Origin: Bigelowiella natans CCMP2755
Taxonomy: Eukaryota > Cercozoa > Chlorarachniophyceae
Assembly: GCA_000320545.1 (NCBI GenBank)
Contig: ADNK01001696.1
Coordinates: 1-42,447 of the forward strand
Length of the DNA: 42,447 nt
Direction of reading: 5' to 3'
Positions 22,916 to 34,200 of the stretch are shown here, one piece after another (position 1 is the stretch's first letter; the number at the start of each line of letters is the position of its first letter). The position numbers and the translations under genes are program-made. The notes beneath the pieces were generated by a model, which worked only from the letters and a program-made list of their open reading frames with translations, was not told the DNA's origin and ran no database searches.

Positions 22916-23249
22916 CATATCATGAGATCAGTTTTCATGGGGGCTTTTCGTTTTCCATCCCAGTGCTTTGTCCCGATGTGGTTAAAATCCCCGCGGATTT
23001 TTTTTAGCCTATTACTTATTTCACTTAGTGACATCGCTCGAGCCGAATGCGTGGACAACAGTACAGATCGAGCTGAGGCCTAACGATCGAATTATTGTGC
23101 ATTTCAACGGGATAAAGGTTTGTCAAAAACGGCTTTGGGGAGACCCATGGGGCGAGGCATTGGAATCGATAGCAGCATTCGCATATGTAGCTCTGGACGA
23201 ACACGTTGCTAATGCAGAAGTCAGAAATATAATTTATGAAAAACGTTAA
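18230..23249 (+). CDS. Large secreted multidomain carbohydrate-binding-like protein (lectin/LamG type)
   Basis: Sixteen consecutive exons can be spliced from 18721 to the stop at 23247-23249: 18721-18753, 18945-19001, 19165-19236, 19405-19505, 19687-19761, 19905-20472, 20582-20815, 21036-21139, 21256-21302, 21397-21449, 21564-21641, 21769-22004, 22104-22294, 22393-22847 and 23029-23249, preceded by exon 18230-18319. Region 1 (to about 20000) has 'NGKTFGTRNDGYKYGWKC', 'WEAKVPNGLYAVTIYH' and 'FAFRVNVRDGRLTLGPM', a beta-sandwich pattern seen in extracellular sugar-binding modules. Region 2 (exon 20582) is cysteine-rich and reads 'CKGAKGKYVRVQLRG', the core strand of fucolectin/F5/8-type C domains. 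Region 3 (21769-23249) shows two concanavalin/LamG-like units: 'YFSISFQILIQKTSGGGGEG', 'TDGRLRAFHGSKLVC', 'LTLDIKLSSPP' and 'WTTVQIELRPNDRIIVHFNG'. Expected outside the cell. The phase between 18319 and 18721 does not close, so at least one exon is missing there, as is the true start. Confidence 0.8.
18626..18702. repeat. (AC)n followed by (TA)n, intronic
   Basis: About 15 AC units (18626-18656), a short linker, then about 17 TA units (18668-18702) just ahead of the acceptor for the small exon at 18721. Other intronic arrays of this gene are at 22882-22912 (TA) and the pyrimidine tracts at 19853-19890 and 21714-21732. Confidence 0.9.
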
Positions 23250-23676
23250 GCAATTTCTTTCTGTTGGAAGAAAATTCAAGCATAGCTCTAAATATGTATT
23301 GCAGATATGTAATATATGCACAAAGCTGTTTATATCTTTTCATAGCATATGAATGTGTCCTAAAAGTGCCGCATGCATACGTTCACCTATTATAAATTTT
23401 CCAATTTTTCTGACATAGGTGATTGCACATTTGCATGCATGGGTGACATTCCAATCCCGCTAGATATATAATTGTACATATATAGCTATATGTTTGCGAT
23501 CTGATGGCAGCGCAGCACCTCATGTTACATATAGTGGCGTCGCAGGTGAAAGTAGTGTCGTGTTGATAGTAAGAAACAACAGGCAATGAAGCGGTGCTAA
23601 CCTGACATATAACTACTATATATCAACAGGGCCCATATAGCACAATATTATAGTATGTGGATCTATACTGCTATCC
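23250..23676. other. Convergent spacer between the lectin-like gene and the CRT-like gene
   Basis: 427 bases between two stop codons, so it must hold both 3' UTRs and polyadenylation signals. Contains TGCATGCA-type words and TATA-rich steps, in keeping with the other 3' flanks in the window. No coding frame supported. Confidence 0.5.
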
Positions 23677-25264
23677 TTACAAATCTGGCCTTTCCGACCC
23701 TTGCTCAATCACCGCCTGCTTCTTTCTATGAGTGCCATAAATAAAGGCCAAGAGCCCCATTAGAATGATGACCAATCCGTAGACCTCGGAGTCGTAAAAC
23801 GTTCCGGCTTTCGACCCCATTATGGTTTTGGAGGCAAGGAAGAAGTTCTGGATTGGGAGGGAGAGTGCTATCATTAGAAACATGAGTGTGGACCCTCCGT
23901 AGACGGTTACCAGCAGCTGCATTACTACAAAGAGCACCCCCAACGGCGCAAATAAGATGACGTATATATACGCAAACTTGCAGTTTTCTCTGCTAGAGGC
24001 GAATAGACACTGAAGTCCGCGTGTCATATCAGCGTCCCAGAGAGCGTCTATCCTGTCACCCTTGATGCCTTGTAGCGCCACTGACAGCGGCACATTCAAT
24101 ACTATACCTACAGCGTTCTCCAGTATTACTATAATGAGTATCTTCCGAAGCACGCTGAGTGCCCGACGATGATTTAGGGTTTTTTTTGGTCTTTGATGTG
24201 GTGGGGGTAGGTTGACCGCGTTCTGAATCTTATGTTCAGAAGCACTATCAGTTAAAACTTCATATTCCGCATCATCATCGTCGGCGTCTCGAAACGGGAG
24301 CACGAGCTTCTCGATCATTATATTTAGGCCCGCGGTTGGGATGCATGAGCAGAATAGCAATATGGCACCGAGCTGAGAGACACTGTTAGTATGTAAGCGC
24401 AAACCAAAAGCGACTCCTACTCCTCCCAGCACCGTAGCGATCCCAGCAAATTCGATGAGTGAGAACCGTGTTTTCAGCACAAAGATGCACAAGAAAGCAG
24501 AAAGAGGGATCACAGTTTGTTGAATTATGACGGCGAGGTTCGAGTTGCCTGAGCCCAGTATTTGAACTCCTGATGCAAATTCGGGTATAATTTGAGAAAC
24601 GTCACAACCACTCTGTCTTGATGTGCGGCTCGCGTGCAAATCAACGGCTCGGCGGCGGAATTTTATTTAACCGTAAGTTTCTGTATACCGACCTATTATC
24701 TGAAGGAAGTTCATTGCGCTGTTGAGGATGGCCAGCTGGATAACTGTCTTCACCAGTTGTAGGATTCCCCCTTGACCTTGCCTCAGAAATTGAAAGTAGT
24801 CTACCCTATGATCGTCCCATCGAAGTGCCAACGTTTCGGCCAAGAGGTACAACGATGGGACCACGACTGCCAACGCCATGTTTAGCTGATGAACAAAGAG
24901 CAATCACCTCACCATATTTCATACATCTTTGGAAGAATCGACAAGTGCGGAGACCTGGGTGACGAAGATCGGCGAGTCTTCAAATGCATAGAGCTCGCTA
25001 TACCTGAATTTAAAACCATTATTTGCCGTGCGTCCTGGCGACGATAGCTTGCAAGCTTTCGACTGATTCATTCTTTAAAACGGCATCTAATTTTCTTCCA
25101 AAAGGTGCTCTATTTCTACCCGGAGAAGGTGAGGGGCTTAGTTAGTACCAGACGCATGTCGAAACGATGGAGATCACCAGATCGAGGCCCAGCAGGAAGA
25201 AAAGGAAGTAGGAAGAGGAGGACGAGGAGGACAAGCTCTGCGAAAACGAACCACACCCCATCAT
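23677..25264 (-). CDS. CRT-like transporter (drug/metabolite transporter superfamily)
   Basis: Belongs to the chloroquine-resistance-transporter-like family: ten-helix carriers of vacuole, lysosome or plastid envelope that move peptides, thiols or basic solutes. Four exons chain in phase: 25149-25264, 24925-25003, 24693-24885 and 23677-24569, giving 426 residues, about the length of Plasmodium CRT. Helix 1 is 'YFLFFLLGLDLVISIVSTCV'. The second exon has 'YSELYAFEDSPIFVTQ'; the third has 'MALAVVVPSLYLLAETLALR'. The last carries the repeat-half signature 'SNLAVIIQQTVIPLSAFLC' followed by 'EFAGIATVLGGVGVAFG'. An acidic loop (RDADDDDAEYEVL) lies between helices in the second half. The protein starts MMGC and has a Ser run before helix 1. 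Start chosen as the double ATG heading the open frame. Convergent with the lectin-like gene and divergent from the Myb-domain gene. Confidence 0.92.
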
Positions 25265-25830
25265 GAGATAAAATTTGCTTGCACGACCCAATGTTTGACC
25301 CTACCATTGGAGGAGGAGAAGAGCAATCAATCGGCCCTCTCTCCGGTGCCCATCCTCAGATCCGACGGGGCTCTTCCGGGCTCTGAGTTCCATAATACAC
25401 ATACGGCTTGCCAGATCTATTGTCGCAGAGTTTAAATCTAATGGATTCCTCCCTTTTTAAGTTTTGTAAAACATGCTTAACGACCTATGATTGTGGGGTG
25501 CGACAATGTATATATGCGCAGAACGTAAGTAATACGAGGCAGGTACAAGAACTTCCTATTGAAGCACAACGGAGGTGGGAGGTAGTGTGAGGTAGTTGTG
25601 AGGTAGTTGAGCAGAATAATGACGAATGAGAGAGCGAATTAGGAACTTATTGATCCAGACGCTGAATCTATAGTTACCGTATGTGAATGAAAGGGGTTTT
25701 AGGAAGTGTCGGGGGACGGGGGGGGTCTTTCGATCGGATCAGCTTCCGTTTTCGCCGATGTTGTCCAGAGTTCATTCTAAATTTATGCCTACTGAGCCTC
25801 TCCCCGTCGTGTGCAGTTGCCTTGATAGTT
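25265..25830. promoter_or_regulatory. Divergent intergenic region between CRT-like and Myb-domain genes
   Basis: 566 bases between opposed start codons. It may include a non-coding 5' exon of the Myb gene ending before the CAG acceptor at 25813-25815. The open frame running in from 25687 shares no recognisable domain ahead of the acceptor. No clear core-promoter motif was identified. Confidence 0.4.
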
Positions 25831-26173
25831 ATGGAGTCGACCATTTACGATAGACGGCCCGTAGTTCTTGTACGGTTGCCATGGAAGCGGCCTTCATCCA
25901 ACCCTCCTCACGAATGGACCCAACAAGAAAACCTCAGACTTCAGGGGTGCGTTCGAATGGCAACCAACGATCGCAACGTCATCGACTGGCCTGTTGTCGT
26001 GAGGAACATGAAGATTCCTGCGGAGGTCTCTCAATGCTTGCAAAGAAGAGAAACATTTCTTGATCAAAAGAACATTAATGAAAATGATGGTCGTTTTTCA
26101 ATTCCCTCCCCGCCCCGCCCCATCCCATATTTCAGGAGTGTGTGAACCAATTTACATTCCTACAACTCGCTGA
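25831..26173 (+). CDS. Myb/SANT-like DNA-binding domain protein, short
   Basis: ATG 25831 follows a CAG acceptor. The frame contains one Myb/SANT-like repeat: 'EWTQQENLRLQGCVRMATND' then 'NVIDWPVVVRNMKIP' and 'SQCLQRRETFL', giving the expected WT-x-EEN, IDW and QC-xx-R positions of the three helices. One repeat suits a chromatin or transcription factor acting with partners. A GTCGTT donor at about 26089 leads to an acceptor at 26134-26135; in phase 1 the product ends with 'VCEPIYIPTTR' at TGA 26173. If the phase were 0, reading would continue to TGA 26271, but no phase-0 donor was found. The donor is weak, so the C-terminus is uncertain. About 100 residues. Confidence 0.6.
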
Positions 26174-28189
26174 GTCGACAGCAGGCTTGTTTCCAAACTT
26201 AGATTCTGATGTTTCTACCGTGCCATCAAGTAATTCAGATGCTTGCTCTACGTCGTGCACGCGCACGTGAATTTGTGTGCTGTGTGTCATGTTAGCGTTT
26301 GCGACTTCATAACTCAAGCCGCCTTTATATGTTCAGATAAAACTGAACCCTCTGAAAGTAAGCAAGGCAAATCAGTTAAGTGTCAAAGTTGATGTATCTG
26401 CCGAAAGCTTTCGGCGAACGAGCAGAAAACATGACCTAATGCTGTTTATTTCATCATATTCGCGAGCAGGAAGGTACTCGAGGAGGTGGGAGCTCCGGAA
26501 CTAGCAGGGCATCTTTCATTAAGGAAACGATATCTCAACTCAAAAACGATTCTGTATTTAACTAGTGAATCGTCAGGAAGGAGCTGTCTTAAACTAGCAC
26601 CCCATCGATTCATTGACCTGGCGGTCTATCATTGAGTATGCGTCGCCATGTGTGCAGCTTCGATGTAATGAAATGAATTCCGAATCAGTGACATCTGCAG
26701 ATACCTAGATATGTCTACATCACACCGTGAGCGCGGCCGACGGCGTCAGTAGCATGCTGACAATTGCAGCTTCCTTGCCTCCCATTCGGCCTATGTAGCA
26801 TCTAGCTCAACTGCATGCACATTTCGATTGTCATCGTCATTCTGACATCGCGCCTGAAAACAAAGTTGACCAGAATAATGTGGCGCAGAATGTCTTTCAC
26901 TAGTTCATGCTCTAGCTAGCTAGCAGACACTGCTAGACTGCCACACGTACGTGTGTGCCCACTAAATCTGAACATGCATGCATTCGCACTGCCTGTTCCA
27001 GCATGTCTAGCTGTGTGTGCAATGACTGCGGCCGCATGTGTAGCCGATGCTAGCGATGCCTTGTCATTGAGCTCATTCATTTTGTGAAGCAATGACGCCA
27101 TGCTAGCATGCTTACGACTTCATGACTTTCTATCGATCGATCGCCATCATTCATTCCAAGTGAACTCATCGCAATGTGTGACAGACTAGACAGAAGCGAC
27201 AGTCAAGCGTCTGCGCAGCTGGACAGCGCGCGTGGGGTGGCACGCTAGCATGCTAGCATGGGACATGCAGCTAGGTGCTGCAGTTTTCCCTTGCGCGCGC
27301 ATCACTTTTTTTGTTTTTGCTTTGCACAGTCATTGATTCTGGCATTCTAGCATTGTTAGATTGTGAAGTGCGATGCCTGCGTCACAAGCTGTCATCGTGC
27401 ATCGTCTCATGGCCATCTCATGCTAGCATGTATGGCAGCTTGAGATCTGTGGTCGGACAATTCGATCATGTCGCATGTGCGCATGATGCTAGTTCAGTGC
27501 ACATTGCACGTACAATCTGAAGCGTGTTGCAGCATGATGTTAATTTGGCATGTAGGTGCACAGGTACGTGCACGCTGCATGCGCATGCGAGTACCTCGAT
27601 CATGTTTAGCGCATGCAGCAGGGCATGCTGGTAGCATAGCACAAATTGTTTCAGGCATGTGTGACAGATTGCTGCAATTTGAGCACACATGACTTTCTAA
27701 TTGACTGCAGTTACGATGCGATATGTCTAAACATGTCTAGGTGTGCGCATCTGATCAATGGCAAGCCAACTTTTTTGCAATGTATGAATACAGTGGTATT
27801 GAATCTACACTGTGATTACAAAGACAGCGCTTCATTACCGCGCAGGACCTCATCATTGTTCACGGGCATATGCTGTTTTGCAACGCCTTGAACATTTATT
27901 TCTGGCAGAGCCTCAACACGAACGACGAATATGCGACGCTAGCAGATTTGGAATTCTCTGTTTTGACTGCTACATGTTTCCACAGGCCATGATCATGAAG
28001 CGCGCCCATCTACCTTGCTATCTTCGTAGCGTTGGAGCTTGCTCGCAAAGGAAAGAAGGACACTGGCTTCCACCCCCTCTCTACTTGTGACCTTCCAGCT
28101 CTGGCGGGCAGCTCCACTGCGTTTTATTTGTGGAGGTGTTGTAGTAGTACGGTTTACCCTGAATTGAGGAGCGAGTAGAGAAGATTGGA
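26174..28189. other. Long convergent spacer with strong palindromic-word bias
   Basis: Two kilobases between the 3' ends of the Myb-domain gene and the SH3/WW gene. From about 26640 to 27920 it is dense in GCTAGC, TGCTAGCATGC, GCATGC, TGCA and CGATCGATCG words and lacks dinucleotide arrays. Many frames are open on both strands for 60-90 codons, as expected of this composition; none resembles a protein family. No terminal repeats or transposase-like frame was recognised. Confidence 0.5.
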
Positions 28190-28632
28190 TCATTCACCAT
28201 TCAGCAAAACAAGAAAATGTACATAATATACTACATCTATAAATAATAATATTATTATACATCGTAACTCAGCATGGAGCCGCACCATGTTTGATTCTAC
28301 CCAAAACAGCACCTGCGAATAAAGTATTTGCCACACGCTCGACTTAGAAGCAGAGGCAGAGCCACCGCCGCCTCCTCTCGACGATGAGCCTTGCAGCAGG
28401 CATGCAGGCTTGTCCCACGTTGTCACTTGCGTTTTGACGTTGTAGAAGTACTATGGTGGTGAGGGGGGGGGGGGGGGGAGAAAGAGGAGGAGGAAAACCG
28501 GTTGAATTACTAACAGCAAGCGAAACAATATATATCCCTTTCGTTCTCTTTTTTCGTTTTTTCAACGATTGCACTTGTCGCACGACTTTCTGGATCTTTT
28601 TTTGTTTTTTGCTGTCAATGTTTTGCGGCGTG

Positions 28633-28664
<32 letters not shown>

Positions 28665-29015
28665 CAATTATATCATATGAATCAGGTAAACAGATGAAGG
28701 TGTCGCTCAGATCTGTTGCTTATCATACAACACGTCTCGGACCGACACGGTACTCTTGAGGAAGCTGCGGCACATGCATCCTCGCTATTCTCACCTCTCG
28801 CCCCTCTGGTGTCTTGTGTACTGTCCAGTCATCAGCCGCATCAGTTTTTGTCGGAGCGTTTGACTAAGGCCAGCGAGGGATTATAACACCAAAGAAAGTA
28901 ACCATGGGCGCGTGCAGCATAGGACGTCACGGCAAAGCGCAACGAAATTTGAAGCAAGAAATTCAAAAGATCATCCAGGGAGGGGAAGGGGGAAGGGGGT
29001 GAGAAAAACATTCAA

Positions 29016-29058
<43 letters not shown>

Positions 29059-29702
29059 CCGTAGACGCTCTTGGCGCATTTGTTTGGTTGTTGGAGGCGT
29101 TTGAAGTGAGGAGTGGTGACATGTCAACATCGCTCATACGCTCAACATAGTCCTTTGGAATCCACCCTGCATCATAAAAGAGAGGAGTGTGTTTGTTCTG
29201 TACAATTTACATGATTTGTCATGCCCCCCCCCCCTCCCCATGAGCGCTCGTGAAAACGAAAGGAGAACGCGCAGGAGAGAGGATAGAGAACATCTAGCGG
29301 AACAAAATTCACAGCAGTGCTTACCTTGCTTATCGTTTACTCCTGTGGCCAGGCACCACCTTCGATGACGACGACGATAGTGAATTATGATGATGACGAG
29401 GATGATGATGATGATGATGGGCGTCGCACATTCAAGTGACAACATTTCAAAATAATTCAAAAATGATTTCAAAATAATTCAAACTATTACACATTTATTG
29501 CCGACGCGCAGATATTACAAGCAAGGATGCTTGCGATTATGTGTATGTGTGTGTGTGTGTGTGTGTGTGCGTGTGTGCGACCCTTGCTGATTGATTTCCG
29601 TAATTATGACGATGTCGTACTTGTTCACGGGCAACGTCGTTCCCTGTACAACATCGTTTCGATGAGCAAACGATCAAACATACCCACACGCACAAACACA
29701 AA

Positions 29703-29749
<47 letters not shown>

Positions 29750-30937
29750 AACACACAAACACACGCGCTGTCTGCCATTCACCGTACATATACACATGCG
29801 ACGATGATGCCTTTTCCTACCGAATAGGCGCCGCACTAGCTATTTTGTTTTGCTTTCTGCTGCTGTTGTTGTTGTTGTTGTTGTTGTTGTGAGTGTTGCG
29901 AACCGATGAAGGATCGTTGTATGCTACGACGACTTGACCATCAAAGGGAAGACCGCTGCCCAACTGCTTGGAGGCACTCACTTCTTGCAGTAACACCTGC
30001 GTCGTAGAGAAAGAGAGAAAGAGAGAATGAGGCGAAGGGGGGCGGGAGGAGGAGGAGGAAGGAAAAATGTGACGTTCTTGGTTTTAGAACCGCCATATTG
30101 CTCTATATGAAATCTATTGAATTCGAAAAGCCTTCGGCCTGATCTCAACGGGAAATAACCGAGTTATTTTGTCCTGAGAACAAGCTGGCTAAAGAATAAA
30201 TCCTCGGTCGCAGCTCTTAGACAAAAAATCATCGGTGAAGTTTCTAAACTCCCTCTCTCGCTCACTTATCGTGTTAGACCGGCTTAAGAAGGAATGCAGC
30301 AGCAGCAACAACAAGGGAATTGACAATATTGGTTGGTCTATCTATCAGCACCTTGCTCTTCACAGGCGCCATATTTCGTGTTTCATCGAAATCGTACATA
30401 AATACCCACCTGATGAAGAGGGGAAAGAAGAAAAGAAAGTGAGGGGAGAGGGGGGGGAGATAGAGAGGACGAAAAAACAGATTATTATCACCATCTTTGT
30501 TCTTATAACTCATCCTTATTGGGCATATCATAGAGCCGAAAGCCAACCCCCCTCCCCCACTGCCCTTCCTCCTCCTCCTCCTCCTCCTCCTCCTCCTCCT
30601 CCTCCTCGTTCGCATCAGCAATACCCTGGCCGATCTTTTAGTTTAAGATATATGTTCCCATCCGATCCCTCTTGGATCTCGTTGATCTCGAAGGTCTGAA
30701 GCATAGCGGGAAGAACGTAATAGCAGTATTCTCATTAAATTATTCGCTTAAAAATACAGACTTGAAATAACGACGCTGCGGCAGCACAGAGAAGCAGCCA
30801 CGGAGAGGGCTAAGGTGTCATTGCGAGTAGTTATTACGTGTAGGCTGGATGTGATAGATACCTTCGATTTGTCGATTATTGTCGGCAACTTCGCAGATCG
30901 GATGTCCGGCAGCGACCGCACACGCACGCTTGTGTAC
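28190..30937 (-). CDS. SH3b-SH3-WW multidomain adaptor protein
   Basis: Minus-strand exons chain in phase: 30862-30937, 30625-30695, 30352-30409, 29904-29996, 29582-29643, 29325-29359, 29060-29166, 28795-28863 and 28450 downward. The first three make a bacterial-type SH3 (SH3b) unit: 'SVRVRSLPDIRS', 'FEINEIQEGSDGNIYLKL', 'DRPGWVFMYD'. Exons 29904-29060 form a classical SH3: 'LPVNKYDIVIITEINQQG', then 'WCLATGVNDKQGWIPKDYVE', with the ALYDY-side strand replaced by 'DGQVVVAYNDPSS'. Exons 28795 and 28450 together make a WW domain, 'DDWTVHKTPEGRE' plus 'YFYNVKTQVTTWDKP', with both tryptophans, the central YFY and the final proline. SH3 and WW bind proline-rich ligands, so a scaffold role is likely. 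A Gly/Ser-rich tail follows, to a donor at about 28336 or a stop at 28190. The start right of 30937 is not resolved; a (GAT)n tract lies there. Confidence 0.8.
28460..28480. repeat. Poly-G run and (TA)n in the WW intron
   Basis: Intron 28451-28794, which splits the WW domain, contains a 12-plus G run here and a (TA)n array at 28633-28660. Such runs are prone to length error and make frame calls around them unsafe. Confidence 0.8.
29019..29052. repeat. (CA)n microsatellite, with further arrays in neighbouring introns
   Basis: About 17 CA units just beyond the donor at 29059 of the SH3/WW gene. Neighbouring introns hold (TG)n at 29550-29570, (GA)n at 29708-29741, (GTT)n near 29866-29890 and (CTC)n at 30570-30605. 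Confidence 0.9.
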
Positions 30938-31246
30938 CTGGCGACGATGATGATGACGATGATGATGATGACGATGATGATGATGAAGCGCCAAACAAAG
31001 GCAGCGCGGCGGTGAGAACCATCGGTCGGAAGGAAGGACGCAGGGGGGGGGTAAAGGGGGGGGGGAGGTCCAAAGGAGAGAAAGAGCAGCCCAGAATACC
31101 AGATTTACTCAATTTTTTTAACACGAAGACATTCTATAATCTTGGATTCCCTTTCTATCTCGCCCCCCTCCCCCCTCCCCCCCCCCATCCCCATATCCTT
31201 ATTTCTCTGCTACGATATACCACACCACTGATCTATGGGGTGGTGG
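30938..31246. other. Spacer between SAP/RGG gene 3' end and SH3/WW gene 5' part
   Basis: Contains a (GAT/GAC)n tract at 30945-30987 and poly-C and poly-G runs. On the minus strand an ATG near 31015 opens a short hydrophobic lead followed by a Ser run from the repeat, a candidate first exon of the SH3/WW gene, but no donor with the right phase was found. Confidence 0.35.
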
Positions 31247-34200
31247 TTAAATGGCATACTTGCACTCCTTAGCGACTCTAAATAGCTTTGTCTCGCTGGA
31301 TATGATACGTCCCTTTGGCTGCTGCTGTTGCTGCTGGAACATCATCCCCCCCCCACCTCTCTGACCGAACATCATGCTGCTGCCAGCTTGGTGGGGCCGC
31401 TGTTGTGGTGTTGGCAAGAGTGGGGGACCCCTGCCTCCTCCTCCTCCTCCTCCCAGTGGAGGGCCTTGCCCCATCATGCGTTGGGGGGGGAGGATTGTTA
31501 CCATGGAAGGAAGGCTTCATTCCTCCGCCAAACGGACCTGGAGGCGCCCCCCGCGGAAGGGGGGCATGCCTCTGCCGGCCCCTCCCCTCCCCCCGAAGGG
31601 ACCCCCTCCTCCGGGAATTCGTCCCCGCTGGTGGGTGGGAATCTCATCGCTCTCGACGGATGGATATCGGAGGGGGGGGGGGGGGCGTCCCCCCGCATCA
31701 TCTTGCTAGGCCCCTGGGCTGGCATGTTGTTGTTTGGCTACGAGGAGGTGGGGGAGGGGATGGGAAAAGGAAAGGCGCATGGACATTCAGTGGAAGTTGT
31801 AAGGCATCATATGGACGATAAAACGGGGGGGAGGCGAGGGGGGGGGGGGGGAGGGAAACGAGGGTGGCATCCTCCGCCCGATCTCAGCCTTTTCACACAA
31901 TCATCATGCATATATGTGCACGGCAGCTACTGCTATGTCACTACAACGTTTTGCTTGTCGAATTCATCATCATCTTCCCCCCCATCATCATTATCATCAT
32001 CATCATCATCCTCAGTTCAAAGAGGAAGAGTGGTGGGGGGGGGGCTAACATAACAACATCACATCAGTATAACCCACTTGCAGGGGTCGTTTCAGCCCGC
32101 CAGCGCCTCCATGAAACGGTGGAGGGGGCTGTTGTCGCGGAGGTCCTCCGCCCCCGAAATACGGCGGGGGACCCCCTCCACCGGCAGCAGCTGCGGCTAC
32201 TGCAGCAGCCGAGCCTAGAGGCGGCATTCCTCCTCGATGATGCATAGGAGGAAATCGAGGGGGGGGGAAACCACGCCCACCCATTCTGACAACAGTGGTT
32301 GATGACATTAGTGATAGAAATAAGATGCTTTGCTTTCACGCATTCGCATGTGATTGCATCCCCATACCCCCCCCCCCCCTTTCTCTTTCTGTCATAGTTC
32401 ATAACAACGCAAAAACAGCCGAATCTTTCACTCTGACACACACACAAACACCGTAAAACAACCGACCCCATCATCATTCTGCCTCGAAATCCCCCCACGG
32501 GGCCGCCTAGATGAAGGGGAGGGGAGGCCAAGATGCAAGCAAAACTCATCAGCATTTTTTAAATCGACACCATGAAGGAGTTCCACATGCCTACGTTCAC
32601 CCTCCCCCCCCCCCCCCCCCCCCCTTATTACCTCTAAACGGTGGAGCTCCAAACCCTCCTCTTGGTCCGAACCTGCCGCGCCCTGGGGGCATCATCCTAC
32701 CGCCCATAAAGCCTCCCCTTCCCTGATGATTGATGTTTGTGCGGCAAAGGAGGCCAGTCACGATTTTTGGACAACAGGATTAATTAATAGCATGCCGTGG
32801 TTTCCGATGAGAATTTGCAAAGTGAGTGGCAATTGGCTGTACCTGCATTCCCCTGCCGCCGAAGAATGGTGGAAATCCATGCCTTCCCCGTCCGAAAGGG
32901 GGGGGGACGTATGGACGCGGCGGTCTTTGATGAGGCATCATGTTTGGTGGAGGGTTAGCCCTTGGCAACGTTTGGCTAGGAGAAGGCTGCTGTTTTTTCT
33001 CGCTGCTGCTTGTTGGAGCAGCTGCATCTGATTTCTTTGCGTCGCCTTCATTCTTCGTCCCTTCCGACTTGTCTTCCTTCTTCTTGCCCCCCTCCTTCTC
33101 TTTTTTAGCATCGCTCACTGCTGCTGCATCCCCCCCTCCATTTGTGGCGTTATCGGCCGGTTGTTCCCCCGAGCTTTTGGCCTCACCTTCTTTCTTCTTT
33201 TCGTCTATATTATTCATCTGCTCCGAGGAGGTGTTTTCCTCCTTCTTCTCAGTCTCTGGTGGGACTGCATTGCTTCCCACCTCGCATGTTTTCGCGCCTG
33301 TTTCTTTTTCCGCATCATCATCATCATCATTCTTTTCCTTCTTCTTCTTGGCGGTTTCATCTTCTACTACCTTTGCCCCTTCATTATCAGCGCTTTCGAT
33401 TGCGGATGCCCCCCCCTCTCCGGCAGCAGCATCAGCAGCATCAGCGTTGTCCTTCTCTTCCTCCTCCATAGCAGGTTCTTTCTGTTTATCCAGTGGGCTT
33501 GTTGCTGCAGCATAAGAAGATTGTTTGCTCAGATTCGAGTTTATCATTTACCGATTCACAATCACCATCAGCATTGATACTATTATCATCACCCGGTTGA
33601 GGTTCTTCCTCCATCTTATCCTTTCCATCTCTCTCCTCAGACTCTTCCTCCCCCTCCTTTGGATCTTCCTTCGTCTCCTTTTCAGCCTCCTCCTCCTCCT
33701 CTTGCATCGACGAAAACAATCGTTCCACCTATCAGTTAAGAATCATACTAAGAATGCCTCGCAACGTCGCAGGGGACGAAATCCCAGCATTTGCTCATCC
33801 CAGTGATTCCCACATTCTTTATTCGGTTCATTGCGATCACGACGGTGCTTGGGGACAGTATTAGTCGGTTGCCGAAGATACATAATAGCGCTCGAAGAAG
33901 CACACAGATGTCTGTCTTCTCCGTCTCAATAATGTATGTTGATATTATATGATATTATATAAAATACGCGTGCGCTGGTACAGATCGCATAATGTGAATG
34001 GATTATTCTGATGACAACCAGCTGTTTCTTTCGGCCTGTAGCATCCATGCCGCTCTTCCGAAGTAGAGCTCTCAACTCCTTAACCTAAGGCGGGGGAATA
34101 AAATACATCAATTGCCTCCAGCAAGCCGTTGAGATGAATCTTGCTTTTGAAGCACTCACATACGTGTAGACATTTCCGCTATATTGTGCTTAGGCGTGTG

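Noticed and set aside
26916-27891. Multiple 60-90 codon frames on both strands
   Set aside because: They overlap one another on both strands in the palindrome-rich spacer; no family resemblance or splice support.
29527-29892. Frames encoding Arg-Glu, Ser-Leu or His-Thr repeats
   Set aside because: Translations of (GA)n, (TG)n and (GTT)n arrays lying in introns of the SH3/WW gene.
31315-32053. Long plus-strand frames (168 and 241 codons) of Gly/Pro/Ser-rich sequence
   Set aside because: They are antisense shadows of the proline/glycine-rich end of the SAP gene and of poly-C/G runs.
32940-33577. Plus-strand Ser/Ala- and Phe/Leu-rich frames of up to 191 codons
   Set aside because: Complement of the Glu/Lys/Ala-rich exon 32843-33504; codon composition explains the openness.
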